From Nectonema munidae (lineage: Eukaryota > Nematomorpha > Nectonematoida > Nectonematidae): a DNA stretch of 64,000 nt. A program made the translations under genes and the position numbers. Under the pieces are notes generated by a model. The model saw nothing but the letters and a program-made list of their open reading frames with translations, searched no databases and was not told the DNA's origin. This document shows, piece by piece, positions 32,901 through 43,779 of this stretch; within the stretch, counting starts at the first letter, position 1, and each line of letters starts with the position of its first letter. The stretch is from contig JAUIRK010000894.1 in NCBI GenBank assembly GCA_030549495.1, forward strand, positions 1 to 64,000, in the 5' to 3' direction.

Positions 32901-34564
32901 TCCCAAACCTCAAAAATCTATTTTGAAGAAATAATTTCAAAATTTTATCCCACTTCTATGTCTTGTCTGTTTAAAAATTTTTCAGAATGATTGCAACTCT
33001 TTTACTCACCTAATGTGAATGTGGATTTTCACTCTTAGAAGATTGAAGAACTTTTTAAGATCTCCTCCAAGGAGATGGAAAGACCAAAATATCTTGTCTA
33101 TATGAATTATACATTTTTAGAAAATGGTACAATAGTATATTGATTTATAATATCCAAGAAGAATTGATTTGCTTAACTTGTTTTATTTCATAGCACATCT
33201 CTCGAAACTTAGTTATATTTAAACATCATTGCATCTTTAGTGTTATTGTCATCCGCGCCTCCTCACTTTTTTAACTTCTGGTTGCAGCCTTCGTCTAAAT
33301 TCTATTCGAAAAAAGCGCACTTTTCAAATTGATATTTATGCTTTCGATATTTTTGATTATGAAAAACGCAAAAAGAAAGAATTAAAGATGTTGGAGATAG
33401 CAATTCTAAGTTTTTAATTCTAGATTTGGATGTTAAATTAATTTTGTCAATGCAGAAATCAATCCAAATTTTGCATGTCCTCCTATGCAACGGCAGCGTG
33501 GGGAGGTAAAATACGTTAGTCCATCTATATATATATAGAAAAGTGAATTGTCAGAGCGTCTTTCAAACGGCCAACTGTCGTGATCACAAATTAACTTTCT
33601 TAAAATGTCCAGCTAACTGTCAATCATTTTGACGATTTTTCTTTTTTAAAACAATCTCTAACATATTTTCTTGCAATTAAATTAATCTGTAAAACATTTT
33701 ACCACTCCATCCTTTAAATTTGCGAAACAATTTTTACAATAAACTTCTAAGCTATTATTTTCATGATGCATTTTTTGCTCCAAAACCCTTGGAGAGCGAG
33801 AATGTAACCCATCTGTTTTCTTTTCATTGAAGGCGACGATTTTCATATATTTGGACAGAGGTGTTTCAAAGCGTTTAACGGTTTTGATACAAGAAAGAGC
33901 AGTCAACATTTAGTAATTTGATATTAAACAAATTCAAAGATGAAGGTGGAATCAAATTGGCTAACCAGAACGACCAAAATTTATTATTGTTGACTACTTT
34001 TTAACAAAATAAAAGCGTCTCAGTTTATAAATTCTTTTAAAAATATAAATATTCTATTTTTCACTGCATTTTCTTCTGACTATTTCGCTTAAATCGGTAA
34101 AGTAAGATATTTTTTCTATTATTCAATTTTGTATACTATAATTATAAAAGGCTATAATTCAAAAACTTACTAATTCTTAGCATGTCTGTCTAAATATACA
34201 CCTAACGTTCTCAATTTATGTTGCATAAGATAGACTTTATTGAAAGTTGGGAAGTTGCAAGGCTAAATATTAATGGTCAGAATGACATGCCCGTCAAAAC
34301 TTTCACCATTCAAATTGCTAGGATACGTATCAAAGCAATTTGATTGGAGTGAATCAATCGATAAAATGTTAAATGTGTTTTAGGCAAGAAGCCAGGTAAT
34401 CACAATATATGCGCTGTGTGGCTTTGCGAACATTGGATCAATGGGCGTGTGTATTGGCGGCTTCACAGCGCTCTGTTCATCTCTTCGGCCTTTGATCGCC
34501 AAAGTTGGTGTGCGGTCTGTGATAGCCGGGAACATTGCTTGCTTCATGACGGCTTGTGTCGCAG
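17918..34564 (+). CDS. Concentrative nucleoside transporter, SLC28/CNT family (11 exons, C-terminal tail not found)
   Basis: Exons: 17918-17998 (tentative), 19907-20027, 22091-22291, 23574-23734, 25922-26113, 27019-27180, 28349-28474, 29752-29882, 31881-32049, 32114-32272, 34384-34564. Phases agree at every junction and give 561 codons plus one base. The protein should drive Na+-coupled uptake of nucleosides across the plasma membrane. Hallmarks along the protein: WRPVLWG and [13 protein letters not shown] (exon 5), [11 protein letters not shown] (residues 305-315), [11 protein letters not shown] (355-365), INEFIAY (482-488) and CGFANIGS (513-520). In the bacterial vcCNT structure the equivalents of GQTE, the NEF glutamate and the N-x2-S residues bind base and ribose. 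The base-contacting Gln is Met306 here, as in human CNT2. Vertebrate CNTs add roughly 90 extracellular residues after ACIAG, and no exon for these was found. Confidence 0.93.
17999..19906 (+). other. CNT intron 1, no other gene seen
   Basis: AT-rich DNA with TTAGTTAATT-type low complexity at 19615-19675 and no recognisable coding sequence. The 65-codon minus-strand frame at 19125-19322 has no family features. Confidence 0.4.
19907..20027 (+). CDS. CNT exon 2 (first transmembrane approach)
   Basis: Acceptor TTTTTAG precedes CCA GTA GGA AAA. The reading [20 protein letters not shown] leads into NILYCTLK and continues across the junction as [13 protein letters not shown], matching the spacing of the first hydrophobic helix in vertebrate CNTs. 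The donor is AAAG|GTTTGT, weak at its third position, but it is the only one that keeps phase with exon 3. Confidence 0.72.
21051..21882. mobile_element. hAT MITE, 832 bp, with perfect 8-bp target duplication
   Basis: The ends CAGCGTTTCTCAACC (21051) and GGTTGAGAAACGCTG (ending 21882) are exact 15-bp inverted repeats. CTCTAGGG occurs immediately outside both (21043-21050 and 21883-21890). An 8-bp duplication and CAG...CTG ends are hallmarks of the hAT superfamily. The interior has no transposase frame, so the element is non-autonomous. It lies in CNT intron 2, and the intact duplication implies a fairly recent insertion. Confidence 0.92.
22091..22291 (+). CDS. CNT exon 3
   Basis: Acceptor CTTTTTAG, then TT ATG CTC. 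Encodes [20 protein letters not shown], a second hydrophobic segment ([14 protein letters not shown]) and the basic loop [18 protein letters not shown]. It ends in phase 1 at GGTTA|GTAAGT. The same order and length are seen in vertebrate CNTs around the LNF motif. The relative GC richness of this stretch stands out from the intron DNA on both sides. Confidence 0.88.
23574..23734 (+). CDS. CNT exon 4
   Basis: Acceptor TTGATTTAG, giving [20 protein letters not shown], then DAMKDKTRF and a hydrophobic helix ending WIFSKNPLK. This aligns without gaps to the vertebrate segment around FDTAK and FSKYPTR. The first codon is completed by the last A of exon 3. The donor AAAA|GTAAGT is strong. A nearer AG at 23592 would break the frame. 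Confidence 0.88.
23735..25921 (+). other. CNT intron 4
   Basis: Contains a (TAA)n run at 23877-23895. Two adjacent minus-strand open frames (24748-24945 and 24961-25194) encode [17 protein letters not shown] and [19 protein letters not shown]. These look more protein-like than their surroundings, but I cannot place them in a family. Confidence 0.3.
25922..26113 (+). CDS. CNT exon 5
   Basis: Phase 0 at both ends, 64 codons. It starts [18 protein letters not shown], continues [17 protein letters not shown] and ends [19 protein letters not shown]. This is the most family-diagnostic exon: WRPVLWG, the LRT turn, the G...FL.Y/F T ..GS.F.FG block and DHFFAFK are all present in order. Confidence 0.95.
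26369..26530 (+). mobile_element. TTAA-flanked short dispersed repeat, copy in CNT intron 5
   Basis: Starts TTAACGCTTTGAGTACAAGT and carries the core GGCTTAAATATATCAAATTG. A second, similar copy starts TTAAACCGTTGAGCATCAAT at 26633, with ATTTAAAATTGCATTGAAAA as its core. Both lie between CNT exons 5 and 6. Confidence 0.6.
27019..27180 (+). CDS. CNT exon 6
   Basis: Phase 0, 54 codons. It starts [20 protein letters not shown] and ends [15 protein letters not shown]. The last residue is Met306 of the model, in the G-(Q/M)-T-E helical-hairpin motif that contacts the nucleobase. The donor is strong and no alternative splice gives Gln at this place. The intron to 28348 shows no further gene. Confidence 0.93.
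28349..28474 (+). CDS. CNT exon 7
   Basis: Phase 0, 42 codons. It starts [20 protein letters not shown] and ends [26 protein letters not shown]. Contains the TEAPLLIRP signature and, at residues 339-340, the Thr-Val pair that in human CNT2 replaces the Ser-Leu of CNT1. The acceptor GATTTGAAG is short of pyrimidines. The intron to 29751 contains no recognised gene. Confidence 0.93.
29752..29882 (+). CDS. CNT exon 8
   Basis: Acceptor TGCATTTAAG. Encodes [20 protein letters not shown], then [15 protein letters not shown], and ends within a Glu codon, ATGGA|GTAAGT (phase 2). SASVMSAPA and [10 protein letters not shown] are near-identical to vertebrate CNT3. Confidence 0.93.
29883..31880 (+). other. 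CNT intron 8
   Basis: Contains a reversed TTAA-type dispersed repeat ending at TTAA 30205-30208 (other strand TTAACCCATTAAGTCCGAAT), a C-run at 30659, and otherwise AT-rich DNA. The open frame at 31582-31880 ahead of exon 9 is intronic read-through and shows no CNT similarity. Confidence 0.4.
31881..32049 (+). CDS. CNT exon 9
   Basis: Acceptor TTGTTTAG. The first base completes Glu from exon 8, followed by [20 protein letters not shown], a long hydrophobic helix ([13 protein letters not shown]), ISWFFAFSG and INFQ|GTAAAA (phase 0). It corresponds to the vertebrate segment from LLEAATQGA to the LSWFG region. Confidence 0.92.
32114..32272 (+). CDS. CNT exon 10
   Basis: Separated from exon 9 by a 64-bp intron. 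Encodes [20 protein letters not shown], then [21 protein letters not shown] and [23 protein letters not shown] and NEFIAY are family signatures, and the glutamate of NEF is a ribose contact in the bacterial structure. The loop after NEFIAY is about 13 residues shorter than in human CNT3. Confidence 0.93.
32400..32545 (-). mobile_element. TTAA-flanked short dispersed repeat, copy in CNT intron 10
   Basis: On the minus strand it begins TTAAACCTTTGATCGTATAA, then carries the core AAAATGAAAATCGTCTGC and TTTAAATATATAAAA. It abuts the tRNA-like sequence at 32547. Confidence 0.55.
32547..32625 (+). repeat. tRNA-like sequence, probable SINE head
   Basis: TAGCCTAGTGGTT resembles a pol III A box and GGGTTCGATTCCCC is a perfect B box closing a T arm (TGGG, loop, CCCA). 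The acceptor stem does not pair beyond about four bases, so a functional tRNA is unlikely. It differs from the SINE at 14451. Confidence 0.55.
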
Positions 34565-36377
34565 GTACACCCTTATTCTTTTTAACCCGTCGCAAAGTTG
34601 ACCTGTTTTTCATTTGATACGATTTTGAGAACCACTTCTTTATCTAGATTTATACTTTTAAAAATTTTTAGACTATTTTATTTTGCTAAGTTCATTTTTG
34701 AAATTATAGGTCCATATTTTTTTCAACAAGTGAGCCTCCTTCACTTAACATTCTCTTTGTCCTGAACTTTATTAAAAATAGGATGAAAAATAGAAGATAA
34801 CGCACAAATTATTTCCGTCTTTACGACCTTTGTCAATCATTATATTCTACGTTTCATCCTATTTCTAATAAAGTTAAGGAATGAAGGAAATATTTAATAT
34901 GAAAACTACTTTTACTTGAAACGTAAAAGGAACGCTTTTTATTGGAACGAAAGATCTCCAAATGAAAGAATAATTTTGGGGGGGGGGGGGGGGTGTAGCG
35001 CTCCCAAGGGAGCGTTTTGTAATTCTTATCGGACGATGTGAGAACTTACGAATAACCAGCAGCAGACATTCATTTTATTTCTTGATTGAAACAAAAAAAT
35101 ATTTTGTATAATTTATGTCTTTTAGTTATATATTTTCCAAAATAATTTACATGAGTAGCTATAATTTTGGGATGTCAAAACATCAAGACAAACATTTAAA
35201 TTTCGTATATTAACGCCAAACTTAGGACTCACATGAAATGCTATGAATTTTTTTATTCTGAAAGAAAATGTATCGCTTAAGTAAGGTATTTTCTTGACTT
35301 GACATTTAATTCGTTTTTTACTTGTCACTCAGCTAAACGTACATTTGATTGACTATTTGCCTTTATCTGTGAATAAATTTTGGAAATTACTTAGTCTCTT
35401 TATGGTTCATAACTATCGCTCTCACTAACTAGAAGAGTTAATATATTGATGGGGATTATTTAGTTCAATTCCAATGCTTTATAGGGCCGAAATCTTTGTA
35501 TATATCCTGCAATTTTAACTCTTTATCTATTTTTGATAATCTTTGCTAAAAGAAAGCCAGTACACGTAATGGAATATTTATTTTTAAAATTTGAATTATA
35601 GTATATGAAATTTGGGTGTTTTAGGCAAATCTTTACTCTTTTTTATATTTTTTATTGCTGTTTAGCGTTCTTTTAGGCTTAACTTTCTTCAGAGCCTACA
35701 TTTTAAACAAGATTTCAAATATTTGAAAAATAATCACGTGTATGCCATTTTTAATTTTAGCTTTTTTCCATTTAAAGTGCATATTCTTTTTCTTAATAAA
35801 TTGGCAAAGATATATGCTTTCAAAATAACAGTTGTCTTTGCAACTTTTTGAATTGTGAACTAGAAAATTGCTTGTTACAATTTTGTTCTTTCTTTATGCA
35901 ATACTCTGTCACTTTTTAGACGGTCAAAACGTTTCTCTAACTTAAAAAGTTTACATTCACTTTAAAATAGATTCCTCAAAGTAAAAAATAACGCCCAGAA
36001 AAATGGTAAAATTTTTTAAGTTAGGCAGAAAATGTTTTGTCTTGATATTTAAATCATAAATTTGCTTTTTAAGGAATCATCAGCATTGACTCTTCGAATT
36101 TATACGAAAGTTTATATCAAGACGTGAACAACACTTATTCCGCGTGAGATTTTATATCTTCCAAAAAATGTCAACAAAACTCGCATCTTCTCTCTTTTCA
36201 AGGTGATTTCCGTCGTTAGGCAGAGTGAGAGAGAATGCAAGAAATGAATTTATTTTTTACTCCAACTTTTAATTCTTTTCGTGTCATAGTTTGGATACTC
36301 GTTTTGTATTTTTATAGAGAATATTAAATAAATTTCAAATGTCCTTACATTTATGTTTAAATAATATATATATATAG
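32745..36377 (+). repeat. Source copy of the 3.6 kb CNT exon-11 duplication
   Basis: The in-place copy of the sequence that recurs inverted at 445-4079 and in part at 7021-8334. It includes CNT exon 11 and flanking intron. A run of 16 Gs at 34978-34993 replaces GGGG-type sequence in the other copies, and a (TA)n stretch marks the right edge. Confidence 0.9.
34384..34564 (+). CDS. CNT exon 11
   Basis: Acceptor GTGTTTTAG. Encodes [40 protein letters not shown] and [17 protein letters not shown]. The CGFANIGS motif (Asn517, Ser520) supplies ribose ligands in the family, and ACFMTAC is the last membrane helix. The donor GCAG|GTACAC is weak. If it is not used, translation reads 16 more residues (TPLFFLTRRKVDLFFI) to a stop, so either a further exon was missed or the C-terminus is short. 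Confidence 0.92.
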
Positions 36378-36524
36378 ATTTTATTAAAATTTATTCATGG
36401 AAACTCTTTCCAATAGCACATATGTTGCAGGTATATCGGAAGCACACATGTGTTTTCGCTAGGATATGGCAGAGAAGTAAAAGGGTCATTGAACCTCTCT
36501 CCCTCTAGGATATTCAAATGGCAT

Positions 36525-36800
36525 TTATTTTTTTCGAAACCATAGGAAATTATTTTTTAACATAATTTTAATTGTTATGAAAATTACTACTGTATCTGGA
36601 AACAGTAAGCAAGGTAAGCAAAACAACCCATCTAAATTTCCAAAATATGAAATAAAAGAAAAATGAGAAAACCATTCTTGTTGACAAAAACGAGACATAA
36701 GTTCTTTTGGATGCCGCAAATCAGAATATTGCTTAGCAGGGAAAACAAAGTTTAAAGAAGGTTTTCTATGCTCTAAAACCACATTTTTTCTGCGTCAGTT
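36525..36800 (-). pseudogene. N-terminal piece of a ZMYM1/TTF-finger hAT transposase
   Basis: Minus strand: FPAKQYSDLRHPKELMSRFC, then WFSHFSFISYFGNLDGLFCL and PCLLFPDT. The pattern R.F...WF..F.W/F..Y....GLFCLPC.LF is the TTF-type zinc finger at the start of many hAT transposases. The remainder of the transposase is absent here. It sits just outside the right edge of the 3.6 kb duplication. Nothing further is recognised between 36801 and 37242. Confidence 0.65.
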
Positions 36801-37242
36801 TTTTCTGCTAGGAAAGTTCGTAGGAGCTAAAGATGTTGAAGAAGCTAACGATGTGTTCTATGTTCACTTTTTATTTCATGAAACTTTGGAAAATAAAGAT
36901 ACTTGCTTACTGACGTTGCTTGTTATATTAGATTAAATATAAAGAAATGTTATAATGATTGAATTTTAAACGATCAGAAATAAGACTCTTCAAAAGCAGT
37001 AAAAAACTCTATAACATAATACTCTCAACGTTTAATTCAAGCATTAACTCAACATTTTTTCAGCGATTCAGACCCAAGATTTTTACACAGTCAAATTGAA
37101 TAGTAAAAATATATTCAAAGAATTTTACGAATAATTGTTTCGTTTCTAGGGCGATTTAATTGGGTAAAAATGAAAAATTATTTATAAAAATTATTCAAAT
37201 TCTTTATCCAATCAAATCAAGGGAGTTTGCGCGCTTCACACT

Positions 37243-38060
37243 TATTTATTTATTTATTTACAAATGAAAGTTTACGCATGAGAAAAGTATGACAAAAACA
37301 ACTGAACCAAATTATCGAAACAGTAATAAAATAATGTAGGTAATTTTGTGAAGATCCAAAAGCCAGGAGGCCGCAGTTAGGATTCAACACAGACTTTCAA
37401 GGATAGGGTTGAAAAATGAAGCATCGAAGACACGAGTTCAAAGCATTGCTCACGGAAACAAAGTGGAATATTGTTGTAGAGTCAAATAATAAAATTAGGA
37501 AGTAGAGCAGACATAGCAGTTTCTGTCACAATAGGTATAATGGCTATAGGAAGAAATGAAAAAAATTTTCCAAATTTTTTTGAAGGTTTTCACAGATAAA
37601 CTGGGGTCTTGAAAGAGAAAAGGAAATTGTTTGTAAAGTAAATTTGTTTTGTATCTGACTGACACAGTAGAAGTTGAGAGTCGGAAAAACACAGGCAAAG
37701 GATCGTGTGCTTTTCGGGTTTCGTGCTTTATATTATCATTATATTGTAGAAATTTGCTGAAGAGTCCATGTGGTCTGTTATTGATGTTTTTATGCAAAAA
37801 GCAAGCAACTTTAAGATTGAAGAGATCATTCAGTTTGAGTAGATAGTGAATTTTGAAGACAGGTTCTGTGTGTGAGTTGTAGTTGAGATTGAAAACATTT
37901 CTGAGAGCACTCTTTTGTAAAATCTCAATACGATTTTTACCGCTTGGGTACCAGTTTATGAGGCTATGCTGAATGTGTGGCAAGAACAGAGTTTTGTAAA
38001 GAAGGAGCTTGATATTCGTAGGAAAGATATGTTTTGTGCGATGAAAAACTCACTTCTACG
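37243..38060 (-). pseudogene. 5'-truncated LINE 3' end
   Basis: Minus strand. An open stretch reads NIKLLLYKTLFLPHIQHSLI, then NWYPSGKNRIEILQKSALR, HTEPVFKIHYLLKL and KVACFLHKNIN. This is the typical region after the reverse transcriptase of CR1/Jockey-like LINEs (LQKKALR.I.......HTEPLF..L..L). It ends with a (TAAA)n tail at 37243-37262 read on this strand, which marks the 3' end. No reverse transcriptase core remains. The DNA from 38061 to 39340 has no recognised gene; a copy-like fragment of the TTAA repeat family may lie at 38270-38335. Confidence 0.8.
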
Positions 38061-39340
38061 TGGGACAAAAAATAGAAGAACTTCATAAATTGTTTTAATT
38101 TTTTTTCAACAATGAATAGAATCAACTATCGATTAAGTCCCTTTTTATAGGGATTTTCAAAGATGTAAAATCATTTATTTTTTATAAAATTTCAGATTTT
38201 AAAAAATGATGAATAAAGCAATTGGATAAAAATAATTACCGCTTTGAGCAACACAATTTTTAAAAGCTTTTTTTCAATGGAATTGTACATATTTACGGAC
38301 AAAGGTTTTCATTTCTAGTCTAAAGAGAAACCAAAAATCTTATTACAAAGGCGTATCAGAACTGGAAAGATGCCATTGGTGATTTAAAAAAACATTCCAC
38401 AACAGAGTATCAACTCGTATTGACTTCAAGCTCAGTGACCAGAATGCAGAAAAGTATCGACAAAATCGCCTAATTCTGAAATCAATTATAAAGAGTATTG
38501 ATATTATAAAGTAAATTTTAAAAATTAAAAATTAATGGTAGTATAGCATTTAAATTAATAAGACTTTTATGGAGTGTTTCAAAATAGATTCATTTCTTCG
38601 AAATTTAAAGATTCTTCAATATGCATATACTATGTTGGAACTTGGAAGTGTATGCTGATAAGAGAAAATATTATTTGTGACTTCTCTAAAGTCTTTCCTA
38701 TTACAAACATTTTACATATTGACTTGTGTGTATTGAACAATTAAAAAAACTGTACAAAGCAAGAGATACGGTTACGGTCGATGATAAGGGAGCAATCAGA
38801 AATTTTTGAAGAATGGTGCAAAAACTAAAAGATTTTTTGCTATTAGTAAAAGACCTTAATTCAACTCTGAAGATAAATATTTTTATAAATGTTAAATAAT
38901 GTTTTTAAATAAAAGTTAAAAATTTTGATTTTTTTATTTGAAATTTAATTAAAAAATTTATAACATACACTTATCTGACGGGGGAAGGGAGGGGGACAAC
39001 TGACCCTCTCTGGTTGAGACTTTGGAATGCTTTGGATTTTCAAAATGGGAAGCGTGAACTTTTATGAAGAGGGGAGGGGAAAAGGTGCAAAAGAATTCAA
39101 TTTAATAAAAAATAGAAATTCAAATAAAAACTTCACTTTCTATTCTAAACCTTATTTTTTATTTGTATTTGAAATTATTTGAAAAAAGATAGAATATAAC
39201 GGAATTAAAAGAACAATTCCAACAGTCTCATTCTTCCAATCACAACTGTATATTATTTGTATTTTAAGTTAATTTATAATTTAAGTAATTATTTTAATTT
39301 TTTTTATTTCTTTTTTAGTCGTGACTATTTCTTCCCGGCT

Positions 39341-39478
39341 ATGAATTTTTATAGGAATCTACCGAAATACTCCAAAAATCTAGCAAATTCCTCAAAAAAT
39401 CTAGCGAGTTCCTCAAAAAATCTTTCAAAATTCAGCAAAATTCATAGAAAGCCACCTAAATTCACTTTTAAAATGTTT
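39341..39478 (+). repeat. Degenerate 11-12 bp minisatellite, locus 1
   Basis: Reiterated units like AAATCTACCGA, AAATACTCCAA and AAATCTAGCAA. The short open frame across it (KNLANSSKNLASSSKNL) is a by-product of the period. Related arrays lie at 47935-48210 and, reversed, at 49725-49890. Confidence 0.65.
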
Positions 39479-39479
39479 T

Positions 39480-41985
39480 AAAGATGAGAGTTTACTTCAT
39501 CTTTGTTTATCTTCATAAAATGTCATATTCCATTTTACTCCAAACACCTGCCTGTGATATTTGAATAAAAGACTAGAGGCAGAGGTGCTACATACCCTTA
39601 CAAAATTTTTCTTCACTTTGATGAAAGGAAGGAAGCATGGATTAGAATCTCTAAGCAGGAACCACGTTCACAAGTCAATGCTGAATGATGATTATGCGGT
39701 GGCTGGTCAAAATGTCCGAAACCAAAAGTTCCGAAAATTAAAAAAAGTTTTCAAATCTTTTTCTTGTCAATCAGTTTCATTTTGAGCTAGCATATATGAA
39801 CTATATAAGAGATACTTTATTTATTGAGAAAGAGAAAATGGAAATTGCAATATGAAAATTTTCCTTGAATTGAGATATGGAAAGAAAAACTATTGTTAGG
39901 TTTGAGATAGTCTTAACTTCATTCTAAACTCTATAATAAGTTCCATTTCTCAAGGTTTCGCAAACATTTAGACACGGGTGTGGGTGAAAAAATTCTCAGG
40001 CTTATTCAAGAGTAAATGAAATTTTGAACAAAAAGGATCCAATAATTAAATGTTCCAATTTTTTAGATAAAAATTTCCTTCGCATTTTTGGCTCAATCGG
40101 TTTAAGCCTTGAAGTAAGAGCTTTCTTTACTAAGAAAAATATAGTTATTAAAAAGTTAGTTAAGATTTGTTAATTAGGTAATTGATATGTTAATAAGAAG
40201 TGGCAAAATATTTTTTCTTGTCAATAAATAATCGAATTTTGCTCTACTGAAAACACTTATGAGGTTAGACAGGAAAAAAGAAAGAAAATATGAATATATT
40301 GTCGCGAATCAAATTGTTTTAATATAAAACAATAAAAACTTAGAGTAAAAATTCTTGCATTTTATCATAGTTTTCTAAGGCTATCTTTTCAATAAGGGCT
40401 CATTCACAATTGATGTCAATCAAAGACTGGGGGCGGGGGTGTCGATAAGTTGAGCCTTGTCTTGCCAGACCACTAATATATCACATTTCAATTTGCTTCA
40501 CTTCTTATTCTCCTATTTTCTCTCGCCTTAGCAAGATAACGCAAAATATTACGTATTTATTTCTTTCGTTCATCAATAAAGTTGTATTTACTTAATACGA
40601 AGGACGTCAAAACGGCAGCAGCAAAAATGAATACATGGATATACAATGGTATCAGAGGATAGCAATATTACTCGTCTTATTCAAAGCTCTTGGCATCTCA
40701 TTTTTGGCTAGCAACTTTTACCCATTAATGAACCATTAAAACTAAAAATTGAGAAACCCGTTGAAATGAAGTGTAAAACAGTTCAAGTGTGTATGAAAGA
40801 ACTAAAAAATTTTGTTATATTGTTTTCCAATCCTTCAGATGTGATATATTGAATGTTCCTCTAAAGAAGTCGTTTCCAACCTTTTTCCAGTGGCGACCCA
40901 ATTTAGGCCTCACAAGACTTCCTGCGACCCCACACAAAGATCATAATACTTTCATAATCTTAGTTTCTAAATCATAGATTCCAAAATTTATCAGTGACAT
41001 ATTTAAGGCTTCTATTCCAAGCAGTAAATTGTTGTAAGTTGTTAATATCGTGTAATGTCTGAAAAAACATTTTGCTTCATTTATCGTTTCAGTAAAACAT
41101 ACATGCACTTTACAGTTTATTTGGTGATTGAAAACGTATTATTTATTTTTACTTCATCTCTTGATAGTATACAATTTTCGTAATATACTAAATGGGCTTT
41201 CGAACACTTTGTTAAAACGAGTTATTTCGAAAACCGAGATACCACTCTTTATTCACATATATACTTACCCGAGCTCTGAGGGGACCCCAAACCTGCCCAT
41301 TCCCCGAGGGGAGAGTTAATCCTCGTTCCCCCACGTGAAAAAAACTTAACACTCTTCTTGAGGAATCAATTTTATTTTTTTATTAGTTATATAGTACACA
41401 TTAGGCTCGTTACAATACACCCATTTTTTTTTAACTCTTTCGTGATTTTCTTTTTAATAAATTTTATATTATAACTTTTTAAAGTTGTAGAGATCCTAAA
41501 AAAATAATGAAAATGGAAGTTTATTGTTTACATGCAGATTGGCTCATCTAATGTTACTAACGAGAAGATATTTTAATTTAAAATCGAGATTAAATGTAGG
41601 TTGTTTCATTTAAATCAATGATCAAAAATATAATCCAAAAAGAGTTTTTATTTTGAAACAAAAAGTATATAATGCAAAATGATATATTTTGCTTCTTCAA
41701 AGAATATATTTTAACTTGATTATACCCTCCAACAATTCTCAGGCGGAAAGATCTATTCGTTTTGATTCGAATATTGTAAACACCAAAAAAGAGATGTTTG
41801 AACTTGGAGAAATGTGAAGAATTAATACTTATCCGTCAAAAAAGCAAATCATTTGAAAAACTTGGACATTTCATTTTATTTTTTAAAACTTGGTTTATTT
41901 CATTTTATTATAAACACTCTTTTATTCCATAATGAAGTACACTTTATAAGAATTTTATCTTAAACTGCATGGAAAAACTTTTCCT
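39480..41985. other. Repeat-derived DNA, no gene seen
   Basis: 39485-39560 and 40205-40290 have inverted partners at 47605-47680 and 47418-47510. Near 40870, TTTCCAACCTTTTTCCAGTG then GCGACCCA resembles a hAT MITE terminus. A short GC-rich block at 41268-41335 (CCCCGAGGGG hairpin) is unlike its surroundings and unexplained. Confidence 0.4.
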
Positions 41986-41994
41986 CAATCATAT

Positions 41995-43157
41995 TAATTT
42001 GCGCAAGTTATGACTCGCTGCCACGTTCCAGGTTAAACTGGGACAAGAAAGAAGACTGCAACAACTCTTTGATTTCTTCATATCGGTGCGGCGTAAGGGT
42101 TTTGAAGAGATCAAAAAATACCTCCACGTGTGTGATAACACATCTCTTCTTGAAAAAGATAAATTTGGCAAAATGTGTCCCTTGATAGAAAAGCAGAATT
42201 CAAATTTTTTTAAGTGGGCACCTTCATCTGAGTTTCATTGCATTGATGAAACAATGATTCAATATTTTTGCGGTCACTCGGCAAAACAATTTCTCCGAGG
42301 AAAACCAATACGCTTTGGTTATAAACAATGGTCGCATTGTATCGCTCCTGGATATTGCGTTCAGTTTGACTTATACCAAGGAAAATATGTTGAAAGTCGT
42401 GAAAGAGATAAATTTGGTCTAGGGGGCTCAGTAGTTTCGAACTTTTCCAATAAGTTAAATCAGCTGTGCCCAAATAATTATCACTATGTGTGTGATAATT
42501 TTTTTTCATCGTATGACTTAGTTAACGAAATGCTTGCGATGGGAAAAAAGATAACTGGGACCATCCGCAGTTAAGTCCGAAAGAAAGATTTGAAAGAGAA
42601 GAAAAGAGGCTTCCATCAAATTTTATCATTTGATGGAGTCAACATTTTCCAGTGGTATGACAATAAATCAGTACTCGCAATTTCAAATTCTTGCACAGAC
42701 GAGCCTTTATCTCATGTTGCAAGATATTCCCGTAAAGAAAGGAAGAGTTTCTCCTTTCTAACAACAGTCAAATGCAATGGGTTTATCGAATGGATCAAAA
42801 CATTGCACAATATCAAGTACCAATTCGAGGAAAAAATGGTATTGGCCCATTTTGAGTCACTTGATCAATACGTCAGTATCTCAAGCGTGGCAAATATACA
42901 GATTGACTCCAAATCAAAAGATGGATGAATTGTGTTTTCGAAGAGCGCTCGTTGAAATTCTTTTGTCAAAGTTTGGAGTGCCATCTATGTCAGCTCGACA
43001 AAGTGTGAATGAAGTAAAATTTGACAAAAAAGATCATTTTGTATGTAATACTGAAGAGAAAAGAAGAATCCGATGTAGACTTTGTCACACTATGACACAA
43101 ACTATGTGTAAAAAGTGTAAGGTGGGTGTACAATGTCATACTTTTGACCAGTGATTC
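41995..43157 (+). pseudogene. piggyBac transposase relic
   Basis: Pieces in order: VRRKGFEEIKKYLHVCDN (42083), FHCIDETMIQYFCGHSAKQF (about 42234), RGKPIRFGYKQW, YCVQFDLYQGK, GLGGSVVSNFS, YVCDNFFSSYDL and ITGTIRS, then a stop at 42572. The frame resumes as KEKKRGFHQILSFDG and ARYSRKERK. After frame changes near 42780 and 42840 it continues WYWPILSHLI, IYRLTPNQKMD and a C-terminal cysteine cluster, RCRLCHTMTQTMCKKC. The aspartates of IDE and CDNFF match piggyBac catalytic positions. The N-terminus before RRKGF is missing. With so few breaks it is much younger than the copy at 11.3 kb. Confidence 0.9.
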
Positions 43158-43779
43158 ATATATGATACGGCTGAATTTCCTTATGAAAAGACTTCAAAAA
43201 TTCAATTTTTTTGTATATAATATATTTTTATATTGATTATGATATCTTAAACTGAAAATTATAATATAAAATTTTTTTTTAACAATTTTCCTAAATGGCA
43301 TATAATGCTTCATTGCAAATAGTCAAAAAGGGATAATAGAAAATTCAAACATCAGAGAACCTTCTATTACACACAGAGACTCACACACAAAAAAACGATA
43401 TCTCAGAATTTTCGAATTCAGTTCAACATATGGTAGAATAAACACCGTTTTCACTAATAAAACTATCGAAAAAAATTCTCATCTAATCATGAAACTTTAC
43501 ATGGTTATTTGTATTACCTCATAAGTTTACTCGTCCTTATGAAATTTTGTTTAAAAATGCCTTCTATTTTGATAATAAGTCACGTCTAATTGTTTTTACG
43601 CTCAGGTTTATCCTCATTTGTTTTATGCCCACATTCTCTGCTAATACTTTGGCTGTCATCATCTTAACATGCTCCAGTCACGCTTAAAGAAATTTTCCTA
43701 ATTTGTTAATTACCTAAATATAATAAAGTTATATTACTATATTTACTTTGAGTTCAATTTTATATTCAATGAATTGCAA

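Noticed and set aside
34978-34993. Biological G-tract
   Set aside because: Long G or C runs (also 4624, 16751, 23068, 53672) vary between duplicate copies and may be sequencing or assembly slippage; no feature was called.
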